Assembly (NCBI RefSeq): GCF_014805685.1
Contig: NC_060884.1
Span: 11,876,856-11,940,855, forward strand
DNA from: Silurus meridionalis
Taxonomy: Eukaryota > Chordata > Actinopteri > Siluriformes > Siluridae
Reading direction: 5' to 3'
DNA length: 64,000 bases
Below, piece by piece: positions 12,011 through 22,679 of this stretch. Numbering within the stretch: the first letter of the stretch is position 1; the number at the start of each line of letters is the position of its first letter. The position numbers were made by a program, and so were the translations under genes. Below the pieces are notes generated by a model. That model was not told the DNA's origin and made no database searches. It saw only the letters and a program-made list of their open reading frames with translations.

Positions 12011-12325
12011 TCTCATTTTCTTAATTTTAACAAGAGCCTGTGTGCTTAGGAAGCCTCCCTCTGCCGAGTGCTTAATGTGTGCGCTCAATCATCTTAAGTA
12101 ATTACAGAGGAATAAATGTTCTCCCATAGCCGCCCTGCACAACGGCCCTAATCACTCTCTGACCTGCTCACGATCCACACTTATTAAGCGTGTGAACTGC
12201 ATAATGTCCAGCTGTGGCGGCTAAATAATTAATGGCAATAAATTGTGCTGAATGCAGGAGCTATTTATCTGTGCCCTTAATCGCTCGCATACTCAGCATT
12301 GGCTTTCTGTGAGCAGAGGATTAAC
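12010..12325. promoter_or_regulatory. candidate conserved non-coding element
   Basis: This block differs from its surroundings. It has higher complexity, balanced base composition, no frames and no transposon words. It holds many homeodomain-type TAAT/ATTA cores (TAATTACAG, AAATAATTAATGGC, CCTTAATCG) and CAGCTGTGGCGG. These properties are typical of vertebrate developmental enhancers. Conservation cannot be tested here. Confidence 0.35.
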
Positions 12326-12593
12326 ACACACGTGATCATTTATTTTATTTTTATTTTGAGTTTTTATATTACCATATTGTCTTTGCTTTTTTTGCACAAC
12401 AAAAACAACCGAACACACAATATATTTTTGATGCCCACTCACAGTGTTGAATGTCTACCTGTCTATAAATAAATGCTGAAGACATATGGCTTACATTGTT
12501 TTTTTATCATATACATTGTCATGATATCAGAGTAAAATAGGTTTCAGGAACTAGCGTTCCACTTTCTCTAGAGTTCATTCGCAGCCTTGACCC

Positions 12594-12870
12594 TTAGAGC
12601 AATAAAGGATGAAGATCACATGACCCTGTCGCCGGTTCATCACTGTTCCTTTCTTGGACCACTTTTGATAGATCGGGAAACTATCACAATTTGGCCAAAC
12701 TCACTCAAATCCTTATGCTTGCCCATTTTTCCTGCTTCTAACACATAAACTTTGAGAACAAAATCTTCAATTGCTGCCTAATATATCCCTTCCACTAACA
12801 GGTGCCATAAAGAATAGGCAATCAGTGTTCATTTACTCACCGCTCAGAGTTCATGAATTTATGCCTAAAA
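12594..12870 (-). mobile_element. Tc1-like fragment encoding the start of a transposase, minus strand
   Basis: Read on the minus strand, the block CTTTTGATAG / CACAATTTGGCC / CCTTATGCTTGCCCAT corresponds to the start MGKRK-like region and helix-turn-helix of a Tc1 subfamily. A second copy of this family is at 30.5 kb. The left 23 bases (12594-12616) are identical to part of the RTE-like LINE at 13.7 kb, so the fragment is joined to LINE-derived sequence. Confidence 0.7.
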
Positions 12871-13159
12871 GGTGTAAATAGTTCAGAATCTCAAAATTAA
12901 AAATGAAAATATATGAGATATTGGACATTTTAGTAGCAATTATGAATTTTTTTAATAATTTGACCTTCTACAGCCAGAGAATGTACACTCTAGAAGTATT
13001 GGGAGATCTGACTTTTCCAGCTGTATGCGATTCTTCCTCAAAGGGTTTCTGCAAAGATGAAAGCACACAATTGTATAGGATGTATAGGTAGCATCTGATT
13101 TTCCTCATCACTTTTCCTTTACTTGAACTAGGAGACCCAAAGATACTGAGTTGCTTACA

Positions 13160-13406
13160 TTAGAACTTTGACCTTAACCCTGATGAACATCTTTGAGATG
13201 AATTAGAATGCTGACTGCACCCCAGGCCTCCTCACCCTACATCAGTACCTGGCTTTACTAATGCTCTTGTGGCTGAATGCACACACTCTAAAATGTAGTG
13301 TAACACTTTCCCAGGAGATGCAATTATTTTAAAAACAAATGGGGACTAAATGTGGAATTAAAATAGCAAAAGGTATTTATGAATCCTATGGTCAGGTGTC
13401 CACAAA
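13160..13406 (+). mobile_element. Tc1-like transposon relic, left part, interrupted by a LINE
   Basis: The plus strand carries the C-terminal transposase region. Around 13172 it reads LNPDEHL, then DELEC, with CACCCCAGGCCTCCTCACCC and CATCAGTACCTGGCTTTACT typical of the GTGGACACC subfamily. The final 19 bases (13388-13406) are repeated at 14729-14747, where the element resumes. Confidence 0.8.
13388..13406 (+). repeat. target-site duplication, left copy
   Basis: ATGGTCAGGTGTCCACAAA is found here and at 14729-14747 with no mismatch, flanking the RTE-like LINE. Confidence 0.92.
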
Positions 13407-14728
13407 ACCCAGCCATTAGGGTTGCACAAGCCAGTGCACTCTTATTGCCGGTCCCAAGCCCGGATAAATAGGGAGGGTTATGTTAGGAAGGGCACCCAGC
13501 GTAAAACATGTGCCAAATCAAATAGATCAAAGGAGATGCGGCAGCAGGTAAAGAGGGTTGTGGTGAAAGCCAAGGAAAAGTCATATGAGGAACTGTAGGA
13601 GAAGTTGGACACTAAGGAAGGAGAAAAGGATTTATGACAATGGGCCAGGCAGAGGGACCGAGCTGGGAAGGATGTGCTGCAAGTTAGAGCAATAAAGGAT
13701 GAAGATGGAAATGTGTTGACTGGTGAGGAGAGTGTGTTGAGAAGATGAAGGGAGTATTTTGAGCAGTTGATGAACGAGGAAAATGAGAGAGAGAAGGTTG
13801 GATTGTGTGGAGATGGTGGAGCAGGAAGTGGGTAGGATTAGTAAGGAGGAAGTAAGAGCAGCGATTAAGAGGATGAAGAGTGGAAAGTCGGTTGGACCAG
13901 ATGGCATACCGGTAGAAGCATGGAGATGTTTAGGAGAGATGGCAGTGCATTTTTTAACCAGATTGTTTAAAAAGACTGGTTCAAGGTGGGGGTTGGACTG
14001 CATCAAGGATCAGCTCTGAGCCCTTTCCTGTTCGCAGTGGTGATGGACAGGTTGACGGACGAGGTCAGACAGGAGTTTCCATTGACTGTGATGTTTGCGG
14101 ATGTTATTATTATTTGTGGATTATTTGAAGAGGTAGAGAAGGTGGAGGAGTTCAGGTACCTGGGGTCAACAGTGCAAAGTAATGGAGAATATGTTAGAGA
14201 AGTGAAGAAAAGAGTGCAGGCAGGGTGGAGTGGGTGGAGAAGAGTGGCAGGAGTGATTTGTGATAGAAGAGTGAAAGGGAAAGTTTATAGGACTGTGGTG
14301 AGACCTGCGATGTTGTATGGTTTAGAGACAGTGGCATTGAGTAAAAGACAGGAGGTGGAGCTGGAGGTAGCAGAGCTGAAGATGTTGAGGTTTTCGTTGG
14401 GAGTGACGAGGATGGACAGGATTAGAAATGACTTTATTAGAGGGACAGTGCATGTAGGACGTTTTGGAGACAAGGTGAGGGAGGCAAGATTGAGATGGTT
14501 TGGACATGTGCAGAGGAGGGACATGGGGTATATCAGTAGGAGAATGCTGAGGATGGAACTACCAGGAAGGAGGAAAAGAGGAAGGCCAAGGAGGAGGTTT
14601 ATGGATGTGATGAGGGAAGACATGCAGGTAGTTGGTTTGAAAGAGGCAGATGTAGAGGACAGGGGGGGTAGGGAGACGGATGATCCGCTGTGGCGACCCC
14701 TAATGGGAGAAGCCAAAAGAAAAAGAAG
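13407..14728 (+). mobile_element. RTE-like LINE, internally deleted, inserted in a Tc1 relic
   Basis: The 5' part (13407-13535) is non-coding and contains GTGCACTCTTATTGCCGGTC. From 13537 the translation follows an RTE-type reverse transcriptase polyprotein with stops. VGRISKEEVRAAIKRMKSGK and VGPDGIPVEAW (13840-13925) are in the fingers region. GLHQGSALSPFLFAVVMD (about 13992-14047) is next. MFADVIII (about 14090-14115) stands where the catalytic FADD motif should be, with the second D lost. The tail, SGWRRVAGV to GRRKRGRPRRRFMDVMREDM, ends at CCGCTGTGGCGACCCC. Most of the palm between LTRLFKK and GLHQG, and a segment after FADV, are deleted. The 3' end is short A/G-rich (AAAAGAAAAAGA). Confidence 0.93.
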
Positions 14729-14768
14729 ATGGTCAGGTGTCCACAAACTTTAGTCCAAATAGTGTTAT
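14729..14768 (+). mobile_element. Tc1-like relic, right part, and second copy of the target-site duplication
   Basis: The duplicated 19 bases (14729-14747) run into CTTTAGTCCAAATAGTGTTA, the terminal sequence of the same Tc1 subfamily ending in TA. This shows that the LINE split one pre-existing transposon. Confidence 0.88.
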
Positions 14769-14769
14769 A

Positions 14770-16400
14770 AAGTAATCAGAACAGAGGTACATAATTCTCT
14801 AAAACGTAAGTTCTAGTCACCTTTGGGAAAATACGATTCTTTAACGTTTAATTCCATTAATAACAATACAAGATGTTCCAGAAACATTGCAGAGTTGAGG
14901 TTAGACTATTCACACACTGAGGAGTATTTCAAACAGGAGTAGGGGGAAGTGTACAGGCTGCCATTGTTTACTTTGGAGCACTAGTAAGAATTATGGGGTT
15001 GCTGACAGGTCAGTGCAGTGGAAATCTATCCTCTGTCACAATTTGGGCCATGTCTTCTCAGGGCTTTTTTGACATATCTCTATCTTGAAAGTCTATATCA
15101 TTTGTCTTCAAAATCTAATGTTGTGATTTTGCCATTACTGTCATAATGCAGTATGTGCTTATAACTAAAATATGCCCTACCCAAAAAGGCCTTAAATTAT
15201 TGCAAATTATTGAAACTATTCTACTTATGATTTGCTGCATTAATAAGAGCATAATCAGCAACTGGGTGAAAGATGAAGCTAGATCACAATGTAGGTAAAC
15301 ACTTTTCCTTCCTTAAGTGTTTTCCTGGAAAGCCACACCTTTAAACACACACACACCCAAGAGCATTGTTTAGATGATATGTCTGATCTGAATTAACACA
15401 TCGCACGAATGACAACCTAGATCTGAACTGACAGATCATATGTGATGACAACACTGACTTCTTGTTCCGATTGGTCCAATTTGTTAGTTTAAATTATTTG
15501 GACATGATAGAGACTCGCCTTTGTCCTCTGTTAATTTGAGTAGAACATAAACGGAAACTGGCTTCAGGTTAAATTAATGTAAGGAATCAGTTTAACATTT
15601 TATTATGTGTACATTCAGTTGATTACTTGTTACACAGGGCCCTGTATAGCCCACAAAGATCAGTCACACCTTATTAGGAGTTTAAACAAACGTGTTATCA
15701 GCTCACCTTTATCATCACACACACCCTCTCAATAGATCAGTGTAAAGTTAGTAAAACAAATACTTGTGTAATATAAAATTTACCTCAGTTCACTCCAATT
15801 GACTTCAGGCCTCCAGAATGACACAAGGAACTGTGTGTCCGTATGCAGCTTTACTATAGAATAGAGGAACTGGGATTTGGAATAGGGAGTGTTTACCACA
15901 AATGTTTTGACTGCTCAGTCATGATTCTGTGGTTCTTTGAAAGCTGAGCCATAAGTGAACTGAGCTTTGCTTTCCTCAAGTTAAAATACTCCTGGGCAGA
16001 TAATGAGCAGGAATGAAACAAACATACTCCTGAGATCTCCTGTGCCGCTGTTTGATTTTGCTATGATAAACTGTTTGGGGGAAAGCTAGAAAAGCAGGCA
16101 ATTCACTTTATAGTTTTCATGTGCATTAAGATTAAATCATTGTGATGTAAAATTCAACACCCAAAAATGTGTAGGTTTGTCAAATCTTTCAAAAATATAT
16201 ATTGGGATTTGTTTTTACTTTAAAGGTCAGTAATTTTTTGGTTATATGATGCAGCCATTCGAGGACCCGATAACAAGCTCATAAATAAACAATACAGAGA
16301 TCTACAGGATTTACAAGTTTAATTCCTGCTCATTTCTGACCAATGAGCTGTTAAGCATATTTACAGCTTAATATTTTTCAATTTAGGGTCTGGTCCAGGA
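14770..16400. other. non-coding stretch, nothing recognised
   Basis: No frames of note, no LINE, SINE or transposon words, and no structured repeats. It is ordinary intergenic sequence. Confidence 0.45.
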
Positions 16401-16573
<173 letters not shown>

Positions 16574-16913
16574 GAGTATCATAAAAAAAGAAGACATCCA
16601 GTGGTTTAGTTAATGACTTTTTGGGTTTGATCATTTACATGCAATTACAACATATACAATAAAAAAATAACATTTTTCATCTATGAGTTTGAGCTTTGTT
16701 TTAATTGTATTACCTTAGCTTGAAAGACGCTTCAAGCTACTTGGCTACTAAATTTAGCGCAAAGTGAAATTTAGTGGAAGCTACGAGACTTCTCTACAAT
16801 GCAGTTCTTGTTGTAAGGGTCCATAAAAGTGTCTGCATGGACTGCACCTCCTTCGTTGGGGCTCATTGCACTCGGTTGGAAAAAGCAGAGCCAATCCAAC
16901 AATACAAATCACC

Positions 16914-17001
16914 AGAGAGAGTGAGAGAGAGAAAGCGAGAGAGAGAGAGCGAGAGAGAGAGAGAGCAAGAGAGAGCGAGAGAGAGAGAGAGAGAGAGAGA
17001 G
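16914..17001. repeat. (GA)n tract, imperfect
   Basis: GA/CGA-interrupted dinucleotide repeat. The overlapping frames encode Arg-Glu or Leu-Ser runs and are not genes. Confidence 0.95.
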
Positions 17002-17009
17002 CAGGAGGG

Positions 17010-18490
17010 TTAGGGCTGGCTGTCTGGCTATATTTCAAATGTATGTTTGCATTTGGGCCACTTCCAAACTAAACCTCTCCCTCGAACTCAGCCAAAGAGG
17101 CCTAATGAGAAAGCGAGGAGAGGAAACACAGGGCGAAATAAGGCAACACAAACTTGTTCACTTGCTGAGGAGACGTGCACCCTATTAAGGAAGCTCTTTA
17201 ATGGCTTTGGCATGTCAGTATGGACACGTCTGATAAGGACACTATATTAATTTGTGGTTCAAGATGTTAAAATTGCTGTAATGAATTCAGCATTGTTTAA
17301 TCACCACTCTATGCTTGTTAAAACAGTCTGTTTAGGTAATTAAAAATGAAAGATCCAGGGATCTCTAAGCTCAGACATTAGAACAAGCTGAAATATATAA
17401 TATATCGCTGCAGTGTAGGTTAAAACTTGAAAGTTGAAAGTGATATGGCTCCATGCACTGGACCTTCACCAGACCTGTGTTTAGCTCTGGCGTCTGAACT
17501 TTTAATCCCTCATGAAGGCTCTTTACAAGCATTCCAAACCACTGGAGAATGCAAAGGCTATAAAATAATGCTTCTTTCATCACTGGCTCAAAGAAGAAGT
17601 TATTTAATATGTACAGTTAACCAAAAGAGCTTGATGAGCTGTCTAGTCATAATACTGCTTAACCAGATTTAGCTTTTTTTTTTCCAACTCCATAAACACA
17701 TCTATTCGACTTCAAAATGAAGCTGTCACATTCGCCTTGTCACAAACAAACTGGATTATAATTACCAGGAATATGAAGTCGAACTCGCCAGCAATGTGGT
17801 ATACTGGATGTCTTTCGAACGAACTGAAAATTGGTCAGGGATTCCCGTAATGTAACCGTATATCGGTTTAAACACAGCTCCCTGAATCAAGTTTGATTTA
17901 ATGCTATTTAATATTCTAACCAAAGACTAGTTCACATTTCATAAACATCATATCGACCAATAACATGCCACCCTGTGTATATGGAACATTGTGATAATAA
18001 AGTGCATTGGGAGATTTTGGGTGTGTGCCTTCCAAGTATTTTGCTTGCCATTAGTAATGCAAGCTATTTAGAACTGTGTGGTGTGATGTTTCTGAGCTTT
18101 TTCTCTGGAAATTGTAACATACTGAAATGGCTGAATTGAGGTCGCACTTCACTGCTTGTCGGCTGTGTTAAAAAACAACAAAAAAACAACAACAGGTATT
18201 TCGAATGCCATTGCTATAAAAGCTTTAGGTAAATACCTCTAACGGTCTAAGACACGCCACTCAATTACAGTGCAAGGAAAATGGACTGTTCTACGTTTAT
18301 TAGTTTATAAATGAATTCCAGTAAGTAGCCTGTATCGGTGGGGTAGTGATCAATAGTGGACTTTTATTAGGCTGTTAGGCATGTGCATCAATTTGAAAGC
18401 TATTGTGCTTGAGCTGTCAAGGCTTTTTAGTGCTACCGATGTTACTGCTGCATTTTGATTACTTTTTTCTTTGCTCATCAATTTGTTCTT
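17010..18490. other. non-coding stretch
   Basis: The 81-codon frame at 17427-17672 has no recognisable motif. A short AACAACAAAAAAACAACAAC run lies near 18175. Nothing else was recognised. Confidence 0.45.
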
Positions 18491-18497
18491 GCATGTG

Positions 18498-18665
18498 GAC
18501 TCGGTGGGTGGCGCGAGGCCATGAGAAGGGTAGCATTGTTGCTTCACATCTTCAAGGTACTCACTTCCATCCCGAGCTCTGGCTTGTGTCTGTTTGGAGT
18601 TTCACATGTTCTTTTTTATGTCTATGTGCGTTTCCTCTGAGCTTTGGGACAATCAAGGGAAAATC
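18498..18665 (+). mobile_element. SINE-like element, head region
   Basis: GTGGGTGGCGCGAGGCCATG, then GGGTAGCATTGTTGCTTCAC and TTTGGAGTTTCACATGTTC, give the head of the same SINE-like family in plus orientation, with an A-box-like start. The 127-codon frame over this region is incidental. Confidence 0.5.
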
Positions 18666-18679
18666 AGATGACCAGATGA

Positions 18680-19025
18680 CCCCTCCTACACTTCACATGG
18701 CCTCTTCACACTCCTACCTCCGGAGAGAACGTCACCACAGCGTCCGTTCCACCACCAGCCGACTCCAAAACTTACTCTACACTTAAATAGACTATTTAAA
18801 CATACGTATACTTCACCTTTTAAAGCTGCATTGGATATTATTCTATTTTGGAAATTGTCTATTATGATATAGTTTTCATAATTCCTGTGTCTTCATTGTT
18901 CTGTGTATTTATTGTCCTACACTCTTCTTGCTGATATACTCTCGTCTACTATATTACTGTATTGTTATGCCCTGGAGAAAATGACATTTCATATATATTT
19001 ATATTCAGCTATATAAAAAATGGCA
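18680..19025 (+). mobile_element. L2-type LINE 3' end relic
   Basis: A short coding remnant at about 18730-18785 reads HHSVRSTTSRLQN and a stop, the usual last residues of an L2-group ORF. It is followed by a 3' UTR with repeated ATTGTTCTGTG / TTGTCCTACACT words and CCTGGAGAAAATGACATTTC, typical of L2-like 3' UTRs. It is 5' truncated. Confidence 0.5.
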
Positions 19026-19029
19026 AAAA

Positions 19030-19775
19030 TTATTAAAAACCCACTTGACCAACCTTGTCTTTCTCTGATTTTGTAACACCTCCCACAAAAATAAATGTAG
19101 GTGGATAAACTATGTGTAATTGTAATGTGTATTTGTGTGTCTAAATTGAACTGGTGTCCAATATGTCTGCTAATAACTTGATGGAAAAGTTGTTATTCTG
19201 TGACTAACAAAAATCATTCAAACTGTTGCAGGTCCCATTAAAATTGGAATGTAAAGGTGTTTCCTTCCAATATCGCCTAAACCTATTAGCTGCTGTTGCT
19301 GACAAGGTTGTTGTTTTCACCGTGAACATGTCGACAAGGTCAAGATCAGGGGTTGAAGTCTACGAGCAGTGGATTAAAGGTGTAGTTTTAAATAGGACGC
19401 AATGTACGGCGTCAGTGTAAAAGTATTTTTATAGCAGAACTGTTAAGGGCATAACATTACTGTGGAGAGGAAGTTTGTTGAAACTATGATGTAACACACC
19501 ATTTTTCTCTCATTTGCACCTGGCATTTTTTATGCTTATGAAATAGGCTACCCTGTAAAAAAATGTTTTAATATATATTGGAACTATAACTAAAAAAAGA
19601 CTTTTTCTGTGACATCATCATCTAGAAGAATGATTTTCACAGTCTAGGGACCCCCACAAAGTCTGTGGTCAAATAAATAAAGTTACAGTACTGGAAATTA
19701 CAACTCATTATAAGTAAAAATATTATATTTTTTAATATATACATTTTTTATACTTTACTATATACTTAGATTATT
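19030..19775. other. non-coding stretch, nothing recognised
   Basis: AT-rich. The small 64-codon frame at 19226-19420 has no motif. Confidence 0.45.
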
Positions 19776-19778
19776 ATG

Positions 19779-20780
19779 CAGTAACTTACAAAAGTGAGTG
19801 CACCCCTCACATTTCAGCATCATTTTAGTATAATCAAAACAGACGCATGAGTGCTGCCAGCATTGCTTTATAGGTTGCAGAAGCAGGAGGTCCGCTTGTC
19901 GGTACCATACGCTCACACTGCAACAAGTCGGTTTTCAAGGCGGTCTTCCCAAAAGGAAGCCTGTCAACAAGAGCATGAATTACTGGAACCATGTCCTGTG
20001 GTCTGATGACACTAACATAAACTTGTTTGGCTCAGATGGTGTCCAGCATGTGTGTTGACGCCCTGTTGTTGCTTTCCTACCTCCTCATGGTGGTAGCATC
20101 ATGGTCGGCGGCTGCATGAGTGCTGCTGTTACTGTTGGATTTTTAAATTGTGGGAAACATGAATTTCAACATGTACTATGACATTCTGAAGCAGAACATG
20201 ATGCCCTCTTTTTAGAAACTGGGCCAGACGGCAATTTTCCAAAATAATAACGACCCCAAACACACCGCCAAGATGACAACTGCCTTGCTAAAGGTGAAGG
20301 TGAAGTTAAAGGTGTTGGAGTGGCCAAATATGTCTCCAGACATGAACTATATTGAGCAGCTGTGGGGCCTCCTTAAGCGAAAGGTGGAGAAGCGCCATCT
20401 GTCTAACATCCAGCAGCTCTGTGAAAGTCATTATGGAGGAGTGGAAGAGGATCCCAGCAACAACCTGTGCAGCTCTGGTGAATTCCATACTCAGGAGGAT
20501 TAAGGCAGTGCTAGATAACAGTGGTGCTCACACAGAATACTGACACTTTGGACACAGTTTTAACATGTTCACTTAGGGTGTACTCACTTTTGTTGCTAGC
20601 TATTTAAATAATAATAGCTAATTGTGTTATTTTCAGAGGACAGTAAATCTGTACTGCTATACAAGCTGCACGTTAACTACTCTAAAGTATATACGATATT
20701 TATTTCTATAGTATTGTCCCTTACATATAATTAAATGGTTGCTGAAATGTGAGGGGTCCTCACTTTTGTGAGATACTGTA
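19779..20780 (+). mobile_element. Tc1-like transposon, near full length, inactive
   Basis: Inverted terminal sequences occupy about 19779-19820 and 20740-20780 (CAAAAGTGAGTGCACCCCTC against GAGGGGTCCTCACTTTTGTG), close to 1.0 kb apart. The interior on the plus strand is a decayed Tc1 transposase. FQNNNDPKHTAK (about 20237-20272) carries the second catalytic Asp. WPNMSPDMNYIEQLWGLLKRK (about 20321-20383) carries the final acidic residue of DDE. Frameshifts and stops break the frame in many places, including at about 20211. The N-terminal paired-like domain is reduced to fragments. Confidence 0.88.
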
Positions 20781-20984
20781 CTTATTAGAATGTTGGACTG
20801 GCCTCTTCCATTAAACAGGTTTAACCCAAACCTCAGTAACTCAAAAACAAGCCTAGAAACAATGTTCACATGGCCCTAAAGTGTTCTGTTGAGGTATGAA
20901 AATGTCAAGAATTAAAAAGCTCTGTTTGTAGACATAGCCAAGATAATGATATAACATACTGTAAATTGTCACTCTGTCACATTA

Positions 20985-21200
20985 TGAATTGTAAATGAAA
21001 TGGATACAAGTGCAGAGATTCTTATAATAAAGTGTACAAAATAAACAGAAATAAAAAATATATAAAACCTGAACCGTGGAACAAAGGTAACAGCGATGAG
21101 AATGGACAGATCATTGGCATGGAGGGACAAACAAGAGACAGGAAGTGCAGTGAACTGTTTATAGTCAAGTGGTAATAAGAGGACAATGTAATTCAGGTGC
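20985..21200. repeat. possible LTR-derived relic
   Basis: AATAAAGTGTACAAAATAAACAG, GGACAAACAAGAGACAGGAA and TGAACTGTTTATAGTCAAG resemble words of degraded fish gypsy LTRs. There is no partner repeat, so this is speculative. Confidence 0.25.
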
Positions 21201-21370
21201 GAAAATGTGTGACATGGTGCAGTGGCTGATAGGAAGTATAGTCTTAGTCTTTGTGTGGCACATTCCATAAATCAGGATTATAGTTTGTGGGGATTTCATT
21301 TAACATCCATTGAGTCAGACACTGATGTTTCTTTAGCCTCTAGGGATTGGATCATTTTTTATGTCTACAG

Positions 21371-21436
21371 TTACATTTATGGCATTTGGCAGACTTATCC
21401 AGAGTGACTTACAATTATCTCATTTATACACTAAGC
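21371..21436 (-). mobile_element. SINE, half interrupted by a gypsy-like insertion
   Basis: ATGGCATTTGGCAGACTTAT, CCAGAGTGACTTACAATTAT and CTCATTTATAC form the 3'-type half of a widespread fish tRNA-derived SINE in minus orientation. The rest resumes at about 22609. Confidence 0.75.
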
Positions 21437-22608
21437 TGTCAGAGACTATAGGAAGCCGGTAAGATCATCTGGCCCCGAGCTAAAGTCTTTGGTTTCCTTA
21501 AATACCGGGAGGCGCGGGAAAAAACGGCAAGATGGCCCCCGACCCAGAAGTGCGTGCCGCGAAACCCAAAGTGCGCGCCATGTGCCTTGAAGATCCTGAC
21601 AGTACCCCCCCTCCACAACCGTCTCCAGGCCTTGTTTTTCCGATGTCTCAGGAGTGAGAGGCAGCAGACTGAAGAGGCAAGGCCTCGAAACCCGCCCTGG
21701 GTGGGTGAAGGGGATCTGGTGGAGGGAAATACTCGAGAGGCACGATTATCCTGGGGCACGAGGAAAGTGAAGTGCCAGTGGCGGACACAGCGGGGCTTGA
21801 GGCGAACTGCCACCAGGTACAATGTCTTGGAGGTCAGGAAAGGCTGAACGAAGCGTGGAGCGAGCCTCCAGGTGGCTGCCCCAAGCACTTTTGGCCGATG
21901 TGATAAGGCGGAGCGGCACCCTCAGTGGGACTCTGGAGCGGAGCGGTGCCCTCGGCGGGACTCTAGAGTGGAGCGGCACCCTTGCCGGGACTCAGAGCGG
22001 AGCGCCGCCCTCAGCGGGACTCTGAAGCGGAGCAAATCCCTCGGCGGGACTCTGGACAGGCTTGGGGGTATGCTCGGCAGGGCAGACAGGCATAGAGGTG
22101 ATCTTGGCAGGTCGGAAGAGAGGGGATACGAGCAGGAGTTAGGTGAAATACACAGGCTTTAATGGGGCACAGGCAAAAACAGTCCAAAAAATAGTCCAGG
22201 GTCAAAAACAGAGGCAAACAGGGCGATGCAGGGAAGACAAAAGCAAAACCGAAAACACAGTCCAAAAAAATCCAAAAACAGAACTAGTAAGGGCAGAGCA
22301 GAAACACAAACCAAAAACCAGTCCAAAGTTCAAAACCAGAGGCAGGGCAGAACAGGGGTCAGGGTCAGGATCAGGAAAAGGAACAGGAACAGAATCCAGA
22401 GCAGGCAGGGTGGCAAGAATAATCCCAGGGACTATAGGAAGCCGGTGAGATCATCTGGCCCCAAGCTAAAGTCTTTGGTATCTTTAAATATTGGGAGGCA
22501 CGGGAAAAACGGCAAGATGGCCGCCGACCCGGAAGTGCACATCGCGGAACGGAACCAGAAGTGCACGCCACGAAACCGGAAGCGGTGTGCCTTGAATATC
22601 CTGACACG
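21437..22608 (-). mobile_element. gypsy-like LTR retroelement, non-autonomous, minus strand
   Basis: Direct repeats of about 170 bp at 21437-21605 and about 22430-22608 share GACTATAGGAAGCCGGT, GATCATCTGGCCCC and AAGTCTTTGG, with about 82-86% similarity by eye. On the minus strand the LTR starts TGTCAGGAT, the usual TG start of gypsy-type LTRs. A purine tract, GGTTGTGGAGGGGGGG (minus strand, near 21606-21625), precedes the 3' LTR as a polypurine tract. A CATTAAAGCCTGTG word within the minus-strand 5' LTR resembles a poly(A) signal region. The coding part is only a gag-like remnant rich in Pro, Arg and Ser. No protease, reverse transcriptase or integrase is present. The 3' LTR copy is shortened. 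Confidence 0.75.
21905..22055 (-). repeat. 30-bp tandem repeats inside the gypsy-like element
   Basis: About five units with the pattern GAGCGG-NNCCCTC-NNCGGGACTCT and a period near 30 bp. Read on the minus strand the period is 10 codons, giving the repeated SRVPPRAPLR-type peptide. The units differ by a few substitutions each. Confidence 0.85.
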
Positions 22609-22670
22609 AAGCATTCCGATCAGAAGTCCAACACGTTAACAATTGAGCTACCACCTTCCTATGTGCTTAT
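22609..22670 (-). mobile_element. SINE, second half, after the gypsy-like insertion
   Basis: CATTCCGATCAGAAGTCCAA, CACGTTAACAATTGAGCTAC and CACC are the reverse complement of the tRNA-like head with A and B box region, completing the SINE begun at 21371. Central sequence is missing, either by deletion or because it was replaced at insertion. Confidence 0.7.
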
Positions 22671-22679
22671 TTAGCACAC

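Noticed and set aside
13632..14006. 124-codon minus-strand frame
   Set aside because: Antisense shadow of the LINE reverse transcriptase on the plus strand. The same applies to 14285-14746 and 59724-60197.
16774..17072. Arg-Glu-rich and Leu-Ser-rich frames
   Set aside because: Composition artefact of the GA tract.
18403..18786. 127-codon plus-strand frame
   Set aside because: Crosses a SINE head and an L2-type tail. Only its last 20 or so residues resemble a LINE C-terminus.
21439..22639. Several frames of 96-149 codons on both strands
   Set aside because: They run through LTRs and a GC-rich repeat block of the gypsy-like element. Only the minus-strand gag-like reading is plausible, and it is not an intact gene.
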